Source of the DNA: Panaeolus papilionaceus
Lineage: Eukaryota; Basidiomycota; Agaricomycetes; Agaricales
Assembly (NCBI GenBank): GCA_015501605.1
Contig: JADNRZ010000015.1
Location: forward strand, 558,001-622,000
Reading direction: 5' to 3'
Length of the DNA stretch: 64,000 nt
The position numbers were made by a program, and so were the translations under genes. Shown piece after piece: positions 59,408-64,000 of this stretch. Every line of letters starts with the position of its first letter. The first letter of the stretch is position 1. Under the pieces are notes generated by a model. That model did not search any database. It was not told the DNA's origin and saw nothing but the letters and a program-made list of their open reading frames with translations.

Positions 59408-62400
59408 TCAATGCATCACCCTCCACCCCATCCCAACCACGTCCTCCCATGTTACCACCTGCTCCTCCTCTTCCTCTACCTGCTGTCCATCCATCTCATC
59501 ATCCTTATCTTGTAGGTTGATGGCCGCAATAGCCAATCCGCGCTTTGAAGTGAACCCGAACATGGCTGCGTAGTCTGGTTCGGGCGGGGGAGGTCTGCGG
59601 AGAGGTTTGTACGTGATCTGCGTTGATGGTGTGGGTGCTGGTGCAGAACCTTGAGGTGGTTCAGATGATGACGAGGCAGGTGGAGGAGTGCTGATCTCGA
59701 CAATACGAGCAACAGTCAACATATTCTCCGGTGTGAACGTTTGTGGGTTTATAGCTAAAGTCTGTATGCGCGTTTTCTCGTTAGCATTGATGAAGTATGG
59801 CACGAAAAAAAATGAATCTCACCTTCCACCCAACCAACCCCCCAACCACAACCTGACTTTCCCCACTCACTACTTTCGCTTTCTCATAGATCTCATCAGC
59901 ATGGTCCCAGTCAAACTCTGGCGTCTTCGTGGTCTTCGTACTCTCTTCAACACCAGGACCAGCCATAACCGCATCCTCATCCTCATCCCCATAATTCAAA
60001 ACGACCTCCTTCTCGTCTTCCCATTGCATCCCCTCCCCATACCCCGCACCCTGATCCACATCCTGATCTTGCCACCCCTCATACTCCACCCTCTGCTTCT
60101 TCTTCTTCCTCTTCTTGCTCTCTCCAGTCCCTCCTCCACCTCCGCCTCCAGCGCCTCCCCTATTCCAAACTCCCTCCTCCACATCAACACAACTAACAAA
60201 CATCCGCTCAGGCAACGCACCCCTCTCCTGGATCTCACTCGGCGGGACGAGTCTTGCTCGGGGGTACGGGTTGGTAGCTGCAAACCCAGAGTATGAGGAT
60301 GATGCGAAGGTGGATGAGCGCGGGGTCGGGGTTTGATAGGGCGGGGCGGCGGGTGTTGAGGGCACATAGACGATTTGTGCCTGTGCTTCGTCGCTCCCCT
60401 GTATTCCTTGCTGGACTTCCTGTCCTTGTATCTCCAGCGCCTCTAGAGCCACCTCCTCCCCATCACTCCCCCACACAACCTTCCTCGGAATAACATTGCT
60501 CATACTCGCTTTAAACCCTTTTTTCTTGTTTTTATTCTTGAATGATCCCATGGCGAGTTGCGAGGGGGAGAGGAATGTGCCCGAGGGATTGCTGAGGTGT
60601 GAGGTGCTGGAGGGATTGCTGAGGAGGTTTGGGGTGCTGGATTGGGTGGGATGAGGGGTAGGATGAGTAGGCACAGGTGTGTTCGTGCTGGTAGATGGCG
60701 CATTTGATGAAGACGACGTAGAAGCAGGCACACCAACACCAACACCACCACTCAACGTCCTACTCATCCCCTGACTCTGACTCCGACTCTGGCTTTTCTG
60801 GGGAGACACTTGGGTCTTATCAATCGAAGACGAAGACGAAGGCGACGCCGGTAACGCCACCTGCGTCGGGTCCACCCCTTCTCCCTCTTCCCCTACTCCC
60901 CCGCCCTCTCCTCCGCCTCTTTCACTTCCACCACTACCCAACGGAATCGCATTCACACCCTCCACACCAACCAACGTATTCTGCGTAGACGACCCAAGCG
61001 CAGGCAACACTCCCCTCTCATAAAGCCTCTTCTTCTTCCTCCGCTGATTCCGCGCGTGCGTAGATGGCTTGCCGGAGCCGGGGGGTACGTGGCCTTGTCC
61101 TGAGGGTGGATGGGGGGCGGGGGCAGGGGTGGAATTGGGGGCTTGAGAGGCGGTCGGGGTTTTGAGGTTGGAAGAGGAGAGAGTGGGATGGTGGGGTTTG
61201 TGTGGACTGTGGTCCGGGAAGGCCGTCGTTGGAATTTGATGTTCGGGATTTACGAGGCCAGGATGAAAATCCATGGATGTAGGAGACACAGAAGCAGCAG
61301 CAGCAGAATACGACATCCCCATGTTCGCATTCATCCCGACATTCGCATACCGCCGATAATGATATTTATACCAATAATACCATTCCATTTGCGGTATTGA
61401 CAACGGACCGAGGTGGTAGAGGTGGTTGTAGAGGCACCATTGGGGGAATGAGAGGGGTGGGAGGGATTGGAGGTTGGATGGAGGTTGGATGGAGGGGAGG
61501 TTGAAGGGTTGGGGGTGGGTTTGGGGTTGGAAGGAAAACGAGGAAAAGTTTTGGGATAAAAACGGGGACAGTGATTGCGTTTGTGATAATAGCGGCTTCA
61601 GCGATGGCGAATACGCATGCGTAGAAGGAAACACAGGGATGGGAGACGTGAACGGCGAGGTCAAAATTGCAGCAGGGATGCGTTGAGAGCGCCGTTTCGA
61701 TGTTCGCGATACAGGTGCGGGAGTGGGTGAAGTAGCCATCGGTCAAGAAAGGCAGAGTACAGGAGAGAAATAAGAACAGCAGGGTTACAGCAGGCATAGA
61801 TCGTTTTATGTGTTCGGGAGAGAACGAGATAATAATAGCCATATTTTGAATGATGGTGATGTTAGTGTAGCCGTCGTAGCCGTAGTCGGAGTAACACATC
61901 GCGAGGAGAGAGTTGATGCAGGGAATGTCATGACAGAGAACGTCAATGGTGGTTGGTTGGTAGGTGGGTATCATTAGACGGTATCATTAGACGGCGAAGA
62001 TGGTGTCAGTGACAGTTGTTGGTTGTTGATAGTCGACGGAATCAGCAGAAATAAGTCGAGTTGAATCAAATCAAAGTTCATATAAAAAGCAACAGCACAA
62101 TCGTGAGTTCACGGTTCGCATAGCCGAGAAGAGCGAGAACGAACATACATACATTGACATTGGACTGGGATATGGGTTGGGAACGAGAGCGGTCTTGGTC
62201 TTCTTGGACATGGTTTTGGGATTTACACCACCTGACTTGAGCTTGGACGATTGAACAAGAGGAGCTGAGGATGTGCGTGAGCTCGACGTGGAGGAGTCTT
62301 CACTGTCGGTGTCACTGTCCGGGGCAGAGGAAGTATCGTCGTCTGAATCCGAGTCAGAGTCAGAGGAAGTAGTGGATGTAGTAGATGAAGATTCGTCTGA

Positions 62401-63278
62401 TGATGAAGATGAGGATGAAGAAAAGGTGGAGTCCTCAGCTGACGAAGTATCGTCCTCGTCGGATTCTTGAGCGCTGCCTGAACTATAATCATCCTTGTCA
62501 GCCAGGGTGCGCTGATGTCTCCGGTGTTCCCGTTTCTGTGAGTGTGAAGCATGAGGCAGTGCCTTTTGATGAGCCTTGGAACTTGATGTTTTCGTTTTTG
62601 GTTTTGGTTTCGAGGATGATGGATGTGTGAGAGGTTTAGATTTGGACTTTGATTTTGACTTGGTTTTTGAGGTGAGAGCGAGATAGACGTCTCCTCCACC
62701 TTCGCCTGTGAAACTGTAGCTTTGGGATCGTTTTCTCTTGAGTCGTTGAGTGCGTTCTGTTCATCGATGAATGCCAATATCAAGGGAGAAGAACGGAGAT
62801 ATGTCAATCCATAAACCCCATTTATTTATTTTTTAAAACTCAACTCACCCTCAGGCAGCTCCTCCTCCCTCTCCTCGACCTCCTTCAACCTAACAACAAC
62901 CAAATCCCCATCCCTAATCACGCCTTCCCCTCCAGTACCACCCGCATGACACACCACAAACGGCATCTCATCCAGCAGCTCGAAATCATCCAAGAGCAGG
63001 ACCAAATCCCCAGCTGTATAATTATTCGCTTTGAGTGCGCCGATACGAGACACCAGCCCCTTCTTTAGATCCGCTATCGTGCTGGTTGACTTGGAGGTGG
63101 AGGCGGAGGTGGAAGTTGAACTGGTACCCCTGCTCAGGCTACTGGTATGGTGCACCATCGTCATCGTGTTGGCACCTGCACTTGAGCCTGCGCCAGACGT
63201 CTGCTGGTAATGCGCATCGGGCACGAACCACGCTTTGAGGATGGGTAATGGTGGTTCTGTTTGAATCCGCAGACGCAT
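59408..63278 (-). CDS. coilin-like Cajal-body protein
   Basis: Read leftward from MRLRIQTEPPLPILKAWFVP (63278). Exon 1 is a ubiquitin-like domain with a Ser-rich loop (LKANNYTAGDLVLLLDDFEL, VIRDGDLVVVRLKE). Exon 2 (about 62770-62153) is basic then Ser/Asp/Glu-rich. After an unresolved stretch comes the coilin basic motif VPPGSGKPSTHARNQRRKKK (near 61080), then SFKNKNKKKGFKASMSNVIP, RLVPPSEIQERGALPERMFV and VGWKTLAINPQTFTPENMLT, the Tudor-like C-terminal region, which crosses an intron near 59760-59820. It ends WEDVVGMGWRVMH at 59408. This order is typical of coilin, a scaffold of nuclear Cajal bodies in snRNP maturation. The join between exon 2 and the central part is not certain (see findings). 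A two-gene reading, with a separate start MATSPTPAPVSRTSKRRSQR at 61739, is the alternative. Confidence 0.7.
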
Positions 63279-64000
63279 TATTGTCGTTCAGTACGCTGCG
63301 TTTGCGTTATTATGCGACGTTGCTTGTGATGCGATGCTATACAATGAGATGCTGCAAGATGAAATCCTCTATTTTCTAATTTTGCGTTTTGGTTCTGTGA
63401 ATGTGAGATGAAGCAGAAGAAAAAGAAAAAACGAGGCAAGTAAGCGGGCGGGGATAGGTAAAAGTTGAGGTGTATGTCACGACGCGACTCGATTCGGACG
63501 TCCACCCTTGGCTTTACCGATGCGATCAGCGGGTGCCGGGCCGTCAGCATTCGCGAGCCGGGAGGGATTTGAAGACGGGCGCTTTTTGGTGAGATGTGCG
63601 TTTCGTTTTCTGCTCAAGCATGTGTCCAATTCGTAAGTCGATAGCATGAGGAAATCATGTCCATTATACTTCTCTACAGTGCGTCTACGTTGGTGTAACC
63701 TAGGTCTGCCTGCATATATACGAAATGGCACACTACCATGACCAGCCCATGGCTGTATCCTTCGCATCACGGTAGCTTCAAATATCACACCATTAAGTAG
63801 CCTCGGTCACTCAACTCATTGAAGTAGTAATATTTGATTCTAGAACCTAGGTTACAATGAGTGCACACTGCCGAATCACTCACCTGTTCCACAAGTCGAT
63901 AGTCTATTCAAAGCTTGGGCGACGACGAAATGTAACGACAACTTTAGAGACCAATCAATACGAGCTGAATCATCGGCGGCGGTAACTAGATACAAAAGCC
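63279..64000. promoter_or_regulatory. upstream region of the coilin-like gene and window end
   Basis: Holds the promoter of the minus-strand coilin-like gene. A minus-strand frame at 63477-63788 (103 codons, basic) has no recognised domain. Nothing else is supported. Confidence 0.4.

Noticed and set aside
61366..61974. 202-codon minus-strand frame overlapping the coilin-like gene
   Set aside because: Pyrimidine-rich sequence opposite a purine-rich strand yields hydrophobic/proline frames by composition; the overlapping frame joins better to the coilin family.
63477..63788. 103-codon basic minus-strand frame resembling a small ribosomal protein in composition
   Set aside because: No ribosomal family motif could be recognised, and frames of this length are common by chance here.
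1..64000. CRISPR arrays, rRNA genes, integrated viral genes, biosynthetic core enzymes
   Set aside because: None was seen on reading both strands; the taxonomic setting also makes CRISPR arrays unlikely.

Overview
The window is nuclear DNA of a filamentous basidiomycete, most likely an Agaricomycete (mushroom-forming fungus, probably Agaricales). The evidence is short GT-AG introns of about 50-80 bases in most genes, dispersed single-gene transcription units with no operons, a type II leucine tRNA with a 15-base intron, serine/proline-rich fungal proteins, and basidiomycete families (isoprenylcysteine methyltransferase-like, HsbA-like, expanded F-box/LRR-like proteins, GH62). No viral, plasmid, prophage or CRISPR sequence was seen.

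Layout. 1-7 kb: an ICMT-like methyltransferase (+), a secreted epoxide hydrolase (-) and a large acidic protein of unknown role (-). 7.7-11 kb: a 1015-residue Ser/Pro/Gln-rich protein. 12-15.5 kb: a small secreted protein and an F-box-like protein. 15.7-17.3 kb: cyclin C of the Mediator kinase module (-). 17.5-19.3 kb: a decayed F-box/LRR-like gene. 19.4-20.8 kb: mitochondrial malate dehydrogenase (-) with a 6-base microexon. 21-22.5 and 27.6-28.7 kb: two copies of one unrecognised gene, the first broken by an insertion. Between them lie an intronless secreted GH62 arabinofuranosidase and an antisense F-box fragment. 29 kb: tRNA-Leu(CAG). 29.6-32.2 kb: a single-pass membrane protein. 33.2-33.9 kb: an HsbA-like secreted protein. 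36.8-38.7 kb: an intact F-box protein. 39.4-42.1 kb: a Sec14-type lipid-transfer protein and the KEOPS subunit CGI121. 44-45.4 kb: an unknown protein. 46.3-47.1 kb: a non-autonomous hAT-like element. 48.4-49.8 kb: a six-hairpin glycosidase. 50.5-57.2 kb: a tandem array of F-box genes and relics carrying two different transposable elements. 57.8-59.3 kb: an alpha/beta hydrolase. 59.4-63.3 kb: a coilin-like protein (-).

Housekeeping genes (cyclin C, malate dehydrogenase, Sec14, CGI121, coilin) are interleaved with accessory material: secreted enzymes and an F-box family with at least six members, intact or decayed. The F-box family shares a short first exon (pattern FGPxHxxHRxxxWPxxLQN), an intron at the same place, a coiled coil, an F-box, and an LRR-like tail. 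Members are probably substrate receptors of SCF ubiquitin ligases. The 50.5-57.2 kb array shows tandem duplication, truncation and transposon insertion at work. One 1.37-kb insert interrupts a reading frame that becomes continuous again when the insert and one target-site copy are removed in silico. A 667-base near-perfect foldback element truncates another copy.
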